DNA of 8,087 nt from an uncultured Bacilli bacterium (GTDB lineage: Bacteria > Bacillota_I > Bacilli_A > RF39 > UBA660). Positions within the stretch are counted from its first letter, which is position 1, and every line of letters begins with the position of its first letter. The notes below the pieces were generated by a model. That model was not told where the DNA came from, searched no databases, and worked only from the letters and a program-made list of their open reading frames with translations. The stretch is from positions 1 through 8,087 of the forward strand of contig CANQFF010000044.1 of assembly GCA_947598345.1 (NCBI GenBank), read 5' to 3'. This document shows, piece after piece, positions 1 to 5,752 of this stretch. The translations under genes and the position numbers were made by a program.

Positions 1-171
1 GATAATAAACCAATAGGAATAATTCTTTGTAAAAGTAAAAAGGATATTGCAATTGATTATGCTTTAGGTGGACTTTCAAACAATGTTTTTGCATCTACTT
101 ATACTTATTATATTCCTAAAAAAGAAGAGTTAATTAATGAAGTAGAAAAAGTTTTAAATGATAATAAATAG
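1..171 (+). CDS. DUF1016/YhcG-type PDDEXK nuclease, C-terminal end (5' partial)
   Basis: Only the last 56 residues are in the window; reading frame 1 is open from the left edge to a TAG stop. The segment begins DNKPIGIILCKSKKDIAIDY and continues with an ALGGL...VFASTYTYYIP pattern and a charged helical tail. This is the conserved C-terminus of DUF1016/YhcG proteins, where 'PIGIILC' is a core strand of a PDDEXK nuclease-like fold and 'YAL-GL-N--FAS-Y' follows it. Family members are about 330-380 aa, so the N-terminal domain and the upstream catalytic carboxylate/lysine residues lie outside the window and activity cannot be judged. YhcG-like genes are often found near restriction-modification and other accessory genes (family knowledge). 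The next gene starts 15 bases downstream with its ribosome binding site in the gap, so the two are probably co-transcribed. Confidence 0.85.
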   Translation, partial: DNKPIGIILCKSKKDIAIDYALGGLSNNVFASTYTYYIPKKEELINEVEKVLNDNK

Positions 172-172
172 A

Positions 173-180
173 AAGAAGGA
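173..180 (+). promoter_or_regulatory. Ribosome binding site deciding the GTG start
   Basis: AAGAAGGA lies 6 bases before the GTG at 187. With the in-frame stop at 181-183 it fixes the GTG as the start of the DUF5680 gene. Confidence 0.7.
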
Positions 181-186
181 TAAATT

Positions 187-657
187 GTGAATACTGATTT
201 ATATGAATTTTTAATTGAAGCTAAAAAACAAACTTATGCAAATGAAAAAGTTAAAAAAGTTTCTTCTACTAGGGAAGGATCTTATGATTATGAATATTCA
301 GATAAAAATATGACTTATCATGATACTTATTTTGGAGGAACAAAATTTATGGGAGAAGAAGTTGTATATTCTACAGATAATATTCCAATTTGGGGAATGA
401 ATTATTATGGGGTAACTTTGGATGAGTCTTTAAGTGAAGAAGCTGTGGATAAAGCATTAAGACCTGCACTAATGCAGGTAGGTTTAGATAAAAGTATTAT
501 TCCTATTAGAGGCCCAAAAGAATATATAAATGGCGAATATAAATATACATTTTCAGTAAACGGTGATTTAGATTATTTTGATGGAACTGAAACAATTTTC
601 AAAAATGATGATAAAGTTTATGTTCTAAAATGTCATGGTGGATTAATCAAAAGATAA
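187..657 (+). CDS. DUF5680 domain-containing protein
   Basis: A 156-residue soluble protein with no signal peptide or membrane segment. I recognise the DUF5680 pattern: an N-terminal helix 'YEFLIEAKKQTYA' (6-18), 'STREGSYDYEY' (27-37), 'YHDTYFGGTKFMGEEVVY' (44-61), 'PIWGMNYYG' (67-75), 'PIRGPKEY' (106-113), and a C-terminal 'F-GTE-IF...VY-LKCHGG' (131-152). The family's function is unknown and I do not assign one. The start is GTG: an AGAAGGA ribosome binding site ends 6 bases upstream, an in-frame TAA lies at 181-183, and the family's first helix begins a few residues after this start. Starting at the next Met (residue 42) would remove conserved sequence. It sits 15 bases after the YhcG-like gene and 26 bases before a truncated oxidase-like reading frame, so it is the middle of an operon-like run with no visible promoter of its own. 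Confidence 0.85.
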   Translation: MNTDLYEFLIEAKKQTYANEKVKKVSSTREGSYDYEYSDKNMTYHDTYFGGTKFMGEEVVYSTDNIPIWGMNYYGVTLDESLSEEAVDKALRPALMQVGLDKSIIPIRGPKEYINGEYKYTFSVNGDLDYFDGTETIFKNDDKVYVLKCHGGLIKR

Positions 658-683
658 AATAATATTAAAGGAGAAAATAAAAA

Positions 684-839
684 ATGAATGAAACATTTAA
701 ATTTTTAAAAGAAAATACACAAGTAAATTTTGTATCTACTATTGATGGAAATAAACCAAGTTGTAGACCTTTTGGAGATCCAATTATTTTTAAATTTTAC
801 AAATTTGTTAAAATGTTCTATAATAATGTTGTGAGGTGA
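684..839 (+). pseudogene. Truncated pyridoxamine 5'-phosphate oxidase-family (FMN-binding split-barrel) gene
   Basis: A 51-codon reading frame starts at ATG 684 after an AAAGGAGAA ribosome binding site (668-676). Its first 35 or so residues match the start of small pyridoxamine 5'-phosphate oxidase-like flavoproteins: MNETFKFLKEN, then 'VNFVSTIDGNKPSCRPFGDPIIF'. The family's typical 'FL-TVDG-QPRVRPFG' FMN-binding barrel opens the same way. Full-length relatives are about 125-150 aa. Here recognisable homology stops near base 790, and the frame runs on through the promoter of the next gene to a TGA (837-839) inside that gene's Shine-Dalgarno. The remaining two thirds of the barrel are absent from the window. 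I infer a deletion or rearrangement remnant that cannot make a functional flavoprotein. A translated leader peptide is an alternative, since its stop lies only 4 bases before the next start codon. Confidence 0.65.
796..824 (+). promoter_or_regulatory. Sigma-A-type promoter of the LysM gene
   Basis: -35 TTTACA (796-801), 17-base spacer, perfect -10 TATAAT (819-824). The start codon is only 19 bases past the -10. The promoter lies inside the 3' part of the truncated oxidase-like frame, which supports that frame being degraded. A short palindrome ACAAATTTGT (799-808) overlaps the -35 edge. Confidence 0.7.
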
Positions 840-843
840 TTTT

Positions 844-1557
844 ATGGATAAAAATTTAAGAACATCGTATGGTACGGTTAGAAATATTAATAAAAACAAG
901 TTAAAGAGAAGAACAAAATTAAAATTATATAAAGCTGGGATAGCTACAGTTGCAGCTTCTGTATTAATATTGTTAGGTGGAATTAAACTATCAAATAAAA
1001 TTCAAGAAAGTGAAATTTTACCTATGCCAGATAATCAATCAATGATAACGATATCAGTTCGAACACAGTACGGTGATACTTTGTCTGACATAGCAGGTAA
1101 ATATTATAATGATGATTTTGAGGGAGTATATCAAAATATTAACAATTATATAAATGCAATAAAAAAAGAAAATAAAGTAACTAGCGATAAAATAAAATAT
1201 AATATTAATTTGGATATTCCTGTTATTATTGATAGTGATAATCAGTATTATCAACATATTCTAGAATTAGAAAAAGAAATTAAAGATATAGAAAAAAATG
1301 ATTTATGGGTTGAGCATACAATTGAATCTGGAGATAGTATTTCTTATCTTGCATCTCTTGCAAGTAGAAATATTTCTGAAACTTATGAACTTGCAAACAA
1401 AATTTCTTTTAAAAATGGAATTGGACCAAAAAAGCTTTTACAAGCTGGTGAAAAAATACTTATTATTAATCCAAAATTAGGCGGCTTAAAAATCGAATTA
1501 GAAGAAACAAAAAAACAATTAGAAGAAACATTGGTTATTTCAAATAAAAAGAAATAG
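844..1557 (+). CDS. Membrane-anchored protein with two LysM-like domains
   Basis: 237 residues. A short, strongly basic N-terminus (KNKLKRRTKLKLYK, 17-30) precedes one hydrophobic helix (about 31-48) with no signal-peptidase or lipobox motif. This fits a single-pass protein with the N-terminus inside and the bulk outside. Two divergent LysM domains follow. LysM1 is about 70-129 ('YGDTLSDIAGKYYND', then a long helical insert, closing with 'INLDIPVII'). LysM2 is about 156-209 ('VEHTIESGDSISYLASLASRN...LLQAGEKILIINP'). LysM domains bind N-acetylglucosamine-containing glycans such as peptidoglycan (family knowledge), so a cell-wall-associated role is inferred. A charged helix (136-152) links them and the tail (217-230, 'LEETKKQLEETL') could form a short coiled coil. 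No hydrolase domain is present. ATG 844 follows GAGGTGAT (833-840). It has its own promoter and terminator and appears monocistronic, although the upstream stub could couple translation. Confidence 0.85.
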   Translation: MDKNLRTSYGTVRNINKNKLKRRTKLKLYKAGIATVAASVLILLGGIKLSNKIQESEILPMPDNQSMITISVRTQYGDTLSDIAGKYYNDDFEGVYQNINNYINAIKKENKVTSDKIKYNINLDIPVIIDSDNQYYQHILELEKEIKDIEKNDLWVEHTIESGDSISYLASLASRNISETYELANKISFKNGIGPKKLLQAGEKILIINPKLGGLKIELEETKKQLEETLVISNKKK

Positions 1558-1574
1558 CTAAAAATTAGATACTG

Positions 1575-1612
1575 AAGAACTAGGAAAATCTAAAAATATC
1601 TTAGTTTTTTTT
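1575..1612 (+). terminator. Rho-independent terminator of the LysM gene
   Basis: AACTAGGA (1578-1585) pairs with TCTTAGTT (1599-1606), eight pairs with one G-U. The stem can be extended by a few A-U/G-U pairs, and it runs straight into a T tract ending at 1612. It lies 17 bases after the LysM stop codon. Confidence 0.7.
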
Positions 1613-1691
1613 GTAAAGGATTATTAAACTTAAATATTACCACAATTTTGAATAATTATTAGTTTAAAAATAGATCTTTAATATGTAAATA

Positions 1692-1716
1692 AAAAGACTT
1701 TTTTAAGAAGCCTTTT
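1692..1716 (-). terminator. Rho-independent terminator of the trxA-trxB operon
   Basis: Read on the minus strand, AAAAGGCTT pairs with AAGTCTTTT around a 7-base loop (nine pairs, one G-U), ending in T5 then ATTT. It starts 8 bases after the trxB stop. The A/T symmetry means it may also act weakly in the plus direction, between the convergent LysM and trx units. Confidence 0.6.
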
Positions 1717-1724
1717 AGTAATTT

Positions 1725-2633
1725 TTACTTTTTTGATAGATATTTACAAGCATTAAGGGCAGCAATAGTCCCATCACTGCATGCTGTAGTAAGTTGTCTG
1801 ATTTCTTTAATTCTAATATCTCCAGCAACAAATATACCATCTACATTTGTAGTGCAATCTTCATTAGCAATTATATATCCAGACTCATTAGTTTTAATTA
1901 TGTTATTACACATATCAGATACTGGTATATGACCTATAGCAATAAATAATCCTTCCACTTTAAGTTCTTTTTCTTCATTTGTTTCATTGTTTTTAATAGT
2001 AATACTTTCTAGTTTTTCTTCACCATTAATATCGGTAATATTTGTATCTAATATAAATTCTACATTATCTTTTTCCTTCAACTTGTCTAGATTTACAGAT
2101 TCTATTCTAAAATCTTTTTTTCTATATATGACATAAAGTTTTTTAACAATATTACTTAAATATAAGGCATCGTCTATCGCACTATTCCCGCCACCAGTTA
2201 TAGCAACTGTCTTATCTTTATAAAAAATCCCATCGCAAGTCGCACAGTAAGATATGCCTTTCCCAAGTAATTTATCTTCGTTATTAAGTCCTAGTTTTCT
2301 GTTTGTTGCACCTGTCGCAATTATTACTGATTTCCCAAAATAATTACCTTTAATTGTTTTAACTTCTTTTGCGTCTTTGTTATCAAAAACATCAATAACT
2401 TCTTCAAATTTTATGTCAGGGCCTAAATTCTTTGCTTGACTGTAAAGTTTTGTCGCGTAATCATATCCACTTATTTCTTCAAATCCAGGATAATTTTTAA
2501 TGTTGTGTGCGTTTACAATTTGACCCCCATATACGCCTTTTTCAAGTATTAATACTTTTTTTCTCGCAATACATGCATATATAGAGGCAGTAAGTCCTGC
2601 TGGACCTGCACCAATAATAATGATATCGTACAT
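1725..2633 (-). CDS. trxB: Thioredoxin reductase (FAD/NADPH)
   Basis: 302 residues, close to the usual 300-320 of low-molecular-weight thioredoxin reductase. The enzyme passes electrons from NADPH through FAD and a redox-active cysteine pair to thioredoxin in the cytoplasm. Visible motifs: FAD-binding GAGPAG (8-13); 'GGQIVNAHNIKNYPGF' (36-51); 'ATGAT' (106-110); redox-active CATC (Cys130, Cys133); NADPH-domain GGGNSA (147-152); and C-terminal FAD-binding 'GIFVAGDIR' (266-274) with 'RQLTTACSDGTIAALNA' (279-295). The usual HRRxxxR motif for the NADPH 2'-phosphate reads YRKKDFR (170-176): both outer arginines are kept, the His is Tyr and the second Arg is Lys, so NADPH remains the likely donor. 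The start overlaps the trxA stop by one base (TAATG on the minus strand), indicating translational coupling. A hairpin terminator follows. Confidence 0.96.
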   Translation of the reverse strand: MYDIIIIGAGPAGLTASIYACIARKKVLILEKGVYGGQIVNAHNIKNYPGFEEISGYDYATKLYSQAKNLGPDIKFEEVIDVFDNKDAKEVKTIKGNYFGKSVIIATGATNRKLGLNNEDKLLGKGISYCATCDGIFYKDKTVAITGGGNSAIDDALYLSNIVKKLYVIYRKKDFRIESVNLDKLKEKDNVEFILDTNITDINGEEKLESITIKNNETNEEKELKVEGLFIAIGHIPVSDMCNNIIKTNESGYIIANEDCTTNVDGIFVAGDIRIKEIRQLTTACSDGTIAALNACKYLSKK

Positions 2634-2947
2634 TATTTATCCTCCAAGAATTCGTTTAATTCATCTTCGTTTATAAATCCAATGTTTCTTTTTTTCTCTT
2701 TACCGTCTTCAAAAAGTATTGTTGTAGGTATAGACATAACACCAAAGTCCTTTGAAATATTGTTACTGTCTTCATCAACATTTAGTTTGCAAAATTTAAT
2801 GTTTTCTTTTTTTTCAGCAACACTTTCAAATATAGGTCCAAACATTTTACAAGGACCACACCAAGGTGCCCAAAAATCTACTATAGTTTTACCTTTACTA
2901 TTTTTAACTTCTTCTTCAAAATTATTTTCAATGTTAACTATTTTCAT
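2633..2947 (-). CDS. trxA: Thioredoxin
   Basis: 104 residues, a standard single-domain cytoplasmic thioredoxin that reduces protein disulfides and is recycled by the adjacent reductase. It has the core strand 'TIVDFWAPWCGPCK' with active site WCGPC (Trp29, Cys30, Cys33), the buried Asp24 of 'VDFWA', the cis-proline loop 'SIPTT' (Pro74), and 'LFEDGKEKKRNIGF' (78-91) as the last strands. No signal peptide. ATG at 2947 (minus) has GGAGGG (2953-2958) 5 bases upstream. First gene of the two-gene trxA-trxB operon, with a promoter immediately upstream that faces away from the ABC transporter promoter. Confidence 0.96.
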   Translation of the reverse strand: MKIVNIENNFEEEVKNSKGKTIVDFWAPWCGPCKMFGPIFESVAEKKENIKFCKLNVDEDSNNISKDFGVMSIPTTILFEDGKEKKRNIGFINEDELNEFLEDK

Positions 2948-2967
2948 ATATTCCCTCCACTATTTAT

Positions 2968-2996
2968 ATTTTACTAAAATATTTAATTAAATACAA
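2968..2996 (-). promoter_or_regulatory. Probable promoter of trxA-trxB
   Basis: On the minus strand: -35 TTGTAT (2991-2996), 17-base spacer, -10 TAAAAT (2968-2973). The -10 is good and the -35 poor. The start codon is 20 bases past the -10. Its upstream edge is 2 bases from a 17-bp dyad. Confidence 0.5.
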
Positions 2997-2998
2997 CA

Positions 2999-3015
2999 TA
3001 CTTTTTTGAAAAGTA
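2999..3015. promoter_or_regulatory. Perfect 17-bp dyad, candidate operator between divergent promoters
   Basis: TACTTTT-TTG-AAAAGTA: two perfect 7-base arms around a 3-base centre. It covers the -35 of the plus-strand ABC promoter (3006-3011) and abuts the -35 of the trxA promoter (2991-2996). A dimeric regulator bound here could control both directions. The half-site does not let me name the regulator. Confidence 0.45.
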
Positions 3016-3034
3016 CCATAATGTGTGTTATAAT
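3006..3034 (+). promoter_or_regulatory. Sigma-A-type promoter of the ABC transporter gene
   Basis: -35 TTGAAA (3006-3011), 17-base spacer, perfect -10 TATAAT (3029-3034). Transcription would be expected to start near 3041, right at the Shine-Dalgarno GGGTGAAG (3040-3047), giving a leader of about 14 bases. Confidence 0.75.
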
Positions 3035-3054
3035 TTTATGGGTGAAGTCTTTAT

Positions 3055-4782
3055 ATGAAAAAAAGTAATTTTAAAGTATTATGGATATATTTAAAGGATG
3101 ATAAAATAAGATTATTTTTCTATGTGATATTAGTCTTTTTATCTTACATTCCTACTATAGGAGCCACTTTTTTTTGGGGAAAGGCATTAGAGTATTTGGT
3201 AATCAGAAATTTTAAAAATTTTATAATTTGCTTGTCAATATGGGAAGCAACATATATTATTTTTTACTCTATACTATCAGTACCAAGGGAATATTTATAC
3301 AATTATCTTGAAATAAAATTTAATAAAAATACTATAAAAGATTTATATAAAAAAGTGACAGATTTACCTTGTATCGCATACGAAGAAATTGGTGTTGGAG
3401 AGTTTATAAATAGAATGGTATCTGATCCTGAACGAGTAATGGAATTATTGTCTAAATTGATAAGGATGGTTTGTAAAATCTTAGTTGTGATAGTAGCTAT
3501 TGTAATATCTTTTATATCATCAGTAACAGTTGGAATAGAAATACTTATATTTGCTTTTATAATGGGGTTAATTTCTTATAATTATTTTCCAAAAATAAAA
3601 AATACTCAGGAAAAAATAAAAAAGAAATCCGATAAGTATGTAAAAGAAGCCACAGAAAATATAACCGGCATAAGAGAAATAAAAGCACTCGGAATAAAAA
3701 GTAATATTGAAGACAGAGTTTTTTCGAATATAGATGAATTGTTTAATGATAATATGAAAATAAAAAAATATGAAATAAATTATAATAACATAAATAATTT
3801 TATTTACTATATTCTACAATACATTATACTTTTTTCTTGTGGTTATTTTGTTGTAAAAGGTAAAATGGGATATGCTACCGCAATTATTATAAGTAATTAT
3901 ATATGGAGAATTGATGAGGTAGTGGAGAGTATTAGCGATTTTGGTGTTAATTACAATAAAGTAAAAGTATCATTGAGAAGAATAAATGAAATCATTAATA
4001 ATAAGCTTTATCAGGATGAAAAATTTGGAAATATAGAGTTTAATAGTCCAAAAGGTATAATAGAATTTAAAAATGTTTCTTTTAAATACAGAGACGATGA
4101 GAGCAATACATTAAATAATTTCAACTTAAAGGTTGAACCAAATAAAAAAATTGCAATTGTTGGAAGAAGTGGTAATGGCAAATCTACTATATTTAATTTG
4201 TTATTAAGATTTTTTGATCCAAACAGTGGTTCTATAATGCTTGATGGAATTGATATAAGAGATTTAACAGAGAAAAGTTTAAGAAGTAATATATCAATAA
4301 TAAGGCAAAGTCCATTTCTTTTTAATCTTTCTATTATTGATAACTTTAAATTAATAAAACCTAATGTAACAATTGACGAAATAAAAAAAGTATGTAAGGC
4401 TGCATATATAGATGAGTATATTGAATCTTTACCTAAAAAATATGAAACAATTATAGGTGAAGGAGGTATAAATTTATCTGGTGGTCAAAAGCAAAGACTT
4501 GCAATTGCTAGAACATTACTATTAAATACAAAAGTTATACTTTTTGATGAAGCAACAAGTGCACTTGATAATGAATCTCAAGAATATATAAAGAAAACAA
4601 TTGATTCACTAGTTAAAGATCATACAGTAATAATAGTTGCTCATAGATTGTCTACAATAATTGATGCGGATATTATTAATGTCGTTGATAAAGGTAAGTT
4701 AATAAATAGTGGAACGCATGAAAAATTGTTGAAAAAATGTGAACAATATAAAACTTTATATTGTATAGAAAATAATAAATAA
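3055..4782 (+). CDS. ABC transporter half-transporter, fused permease and ATPase (MdlB/LmrA type)
   Basis: 575 residues in the standard exporter order: an ABC transmembrane domain (about 20-305, six hydrophobic segments near 20-42, 56-75, 138-157, 160-178, 250-267 and 272-288) followed by a nucleotide-binding domain (about 335-575). The ATPase motifs are intact: A-loop aromatic near Tyr345, Walker A GRSGNGKST (370-378), Q-loop Gln418, signature LSGGQ (474-478), Walker B VILFDE (494-499, Glu499 catalytic), D-loop SALD (502-505) and switch His530. One polypeptide carries half a transporter, so it should act as a homodimer or pair with a partner encoded elsewhere; no second half is adjacent. Substrate cannot be read from the sequence; members export peptides, lipids or drugs. 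Start ATG 3055 follows GGGTGAAG. Transcribed divergently from trxA with a shared dyad. No convincing terminator follows it. Confidence 0.94.
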   Translation: MKKSNFKVLWIYLKDDKIRLFFYVILVFLSYIPTIGATFFWGKALEYLVIRNFKNFIICLSIWEATYIIFYSILSVPREYLYNYLEIKFNKNTIKDLYKKVTDLPCIAYEEIGVGEFINRMVSDPERVMELLSKLIRMVCKILVVIVAIVISFISSVTVGIEILIFAFIMGLISYNYFPKIKNTQEKIKKKSDKYVKEATENITGIREIKALGIKSNIEDRVFSNIDELFNDNMKIKKYEINYNNINNFIYYILQYIILFSCGYFVVKGKMGYATAIIISNYIWRIDEVVESISDFGVNYNKVKVSLRRINEIINNKLYQDEKFGNIEFNSPKGIIEFKNVSFKYRDDESNTLNNFNLKVEPNKKIAIVGRSGNGKSTIFNLLLRFFDPNSGSIMLDGIDIRDLTEKSLRSNISIIRQSPFLFNLSIIDNFKLIKPNVTIDEIKKVCKAAYIDEYIESLPKKYETIIGEGGINLSGGQKQRLAIARTLLLNTKVILFDEATSALDNESQEYIKKTIDSLVKDHTVIIVAHRLSTIIDADIINVVDKGKLINSGTHEKLLKKCEQYKTLYCIENNK

Positions 4783-4790
4783 AATTTGTA

Positions 4791-4802
4791 TTTACTTGTA
4801 AA
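4791..4802. promoter_or_regulatory. Perfect 12-bp inverted repeat upstream of the AbiEii gene
   Basis: TTTAC-TT-GTAAA overlaps the region where the -35 of the AbiEii gene should be. It could be an operator. As RNA the loop would be too small for a terminator stem, although a T8 run (4804-4811) follows. Confidence 0.3.
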
Positions 4803-4822
4803 CTTTTTTTTGGTATTATAAT
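4796..4822 (+). promoter_or_regulatory. Possible promoter of the AbiEii-family gene
   Basis: Perfect -10 TATAAT (4817-4822), 24 bases before the start codon. The best -35 is TTGTAA (4796-4801) at a short 15-base spacing, lying in the right arm of an inverted repeat, so the promoter may be weak or activator dependent. Confidence 0.45.
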
Positions 4823-4846
4823 GTCTATAACAAAAGGGGGAATAAT

Positions 4847-5710
4847 ATGAATTTTGGCTCAGATGAAAAATTAAAAGCATTTTTAAAAAGTGAATCTAAA
4901 AGATTAGGAATATCAATAACTAATACTTATACAACATATTTTTCAAGGTTACTACTTGAGAGATTAAGTAAATTAAAATATAATGAGTTATATGTAAAAG
5001 GGAGCTTTTCATTAATAACGCATTTGAATTATATGATTAGGCCTGTAACTGATATAGATTTAGTATCAACTAAATATCATAATAATCCTTTAATAGCTCT
5101 TTATCAAGCAATGTATGATTCAAATGACGAATTATATTATGAACTTATAGATATTCCAAGTAAAACTAATACGGGAATTTATAAAATACACACTGTTGCT
5201 ACATATGGTAAGATTAAACATCCTATATCAATAGACTTTCAGGAACTATCTAAAACTATATATGAGAAAGATTATGAAAGAGTTGAACCTATATTTAAAG
5301 GTGATAATCCATTTTATATCTATACCCCATCATACGAGGAACACTTTGCAGAGAAACTGTGTATAGTTATTGAGAGTAATAAAGAAGATGTATTAAATAC
5401 TAGAGTTAAAGACTTCTATGATATATATAAACTATATGAAGGAAAGTACGATAAAGATAGATTACTATATTTCTTTTATAAAATGTTGGTTGATAGAGGT
5501 AAAATAAATTTAAATGAGGTGTCTAGTGCTTTTCTTAACGATGATTATATAGAAAGACATTTAAATATGTGGAATTCTATGAGTAGGAAGTATGAATTTT
5601 TAGATAAAGATGTAAATTTTAAAGATGCTCTTTATTTGACAAAAGAATTATTAGATGAACAAATAGAAAATAAAGATAAGGCTAAATTACTTAAAATTCA
5701 TTTAAGATAG
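4847..5710 (+). CDS. AbiEii/AbiGii-family nucleotidyltransferase (toxin-type), no adjacent antitoxin
   Basis: 287 residues. The nucleotidyltransferase signature is visible. 'LYVKGSFSL' (49-55, Gly52-Ser53) is followed by 'RPVTDIDL' (65-72) with metal-binding Asp69 and Asp71. A third carboxylate strand is 'ISIDF' (Asp130). The C-terminal helical part carries 'YEEHFAEKLCIVIES' (163-177, Lys170) and 'RVKDFYDIYKL' (186-196, Asp189), matching the family's 'EE-LAEKL...R-RD-YDLY-L'. In abortive-infection/type IV toxin-antitoxin pairs, AbiEii is the toxic NTP-transferase and AbiEi, usually just upstream, a winged-helix antitoxin and repressor (family knowledge). Here the upstream neighbour is an ABC exporter and the downstream one a phosphoketolase, so it is an orphan within this window. 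All motif residues appear intact. ATG 4847 has AAGGGGG (4834-4840) 6 bases upstream. It has a possible promoter of its own and a candidate operator dyad. Host target is unknown. Confidence 0.88.
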   Translation: MNFGSDEKLKAFLKSESKRLGISITNTYTTYFSRLLLERLSKLKYNELYVKGSFSLITHLNYMIRPVTDIDLVSTKYHNNPLIALYQAMYDSNDELYYELIDIPSKTNTGIYKIHTVATYGKIKHPISIDFQELSKTIYEKDYERVEPIFKGDNPFYIYTPSYEEHFAEKLCIVIESNKEDVLNTRVKDFYDIYKLYEGKYDKDRLLYFFYKMLVDRGKINLNEVSSAFLNDDYIERHLNMWNSMSRKYEFLDKDVNFKDALYLTKELLDEQIENKDKAKLLKIHLR

Positions 5711-5723
5711 TTTAGTTTTTTTC

Positions 5724-5752
5724 TTGTTATAATTTTCAAAATGTTATATAAT
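5724..5752 (+). promoter_or_regulatory. Sigma-A-type promoter of the phosphoketolase gene
   Basis: -35 TTGTTA (5724-5729), 17-base spacer, perfect -10 TATAAT (5747-5752), 25 bases before the start codon. The spacer contains a small dyad ATTTT-C-AAAAT (5732-5742), and TGTTATA is repeated at 5725-5731 and 5742-5748; either could be a regulator site or simply AT-rich chance. Confidence 0.65.

Noticed and set aside
705..899. Minus-strand 64-codon open frame
   Set aside because: It spans the oxidase stub, the LysM promoter and the LysM start on the opposite strand, with no ribosome binding site or family likeness.
1054..1480. Minus-strand frame (1054-1257) and plus-strand out-of-frame ORF (1298-1480) within the LysM gene
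   Set aside because: Both are low-complexity Ile/Leu-rich shadows of the LysM coding sequence, which has clear domain support.
1613..1691. Convergent intergenic stretch searched for a small RNA or gene
   Set aside because: Only AT-rich sequence with no promoter, ribosome binding site or sizeable hairpin apart from the two flanking terminators.
2682..2990. Plus-strand 102-codon open frame antisense to trxA
   Set aside because: It lies almost wholly opposite the clearly real thioredoxin gene, lacks a recognisable family and has an AT-rich hydrophobic shadow composition.
4783..4812. Dyad plus T8 after the ABC gene as a rho-independent terminator
   Set aside because: The repeat would give only about four A-U pairs in RNA and a tiny loop, too weak to terminate; it fits an operator better.
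4641..4880. Minus-strand 79-codon frame across the ABC/AbiEii gap, considered as a hidden antitoxin
   Set aside because: It reads through the end of the ABC gene and the AbiEii promoter and start on the opposite strand. It resembles no AbiEi winged-helix protein and has no ribosome binding site.
5690..5723. CTTAAA-ATTCA-TTTAAG followed by a T-rich stretch at the end of the AbiEii gene as a terminator
   Set aside because: The stem is mostly A-U, lies partly inside the coding sequence and is separated from the T run by about 9 bases; not convincing.
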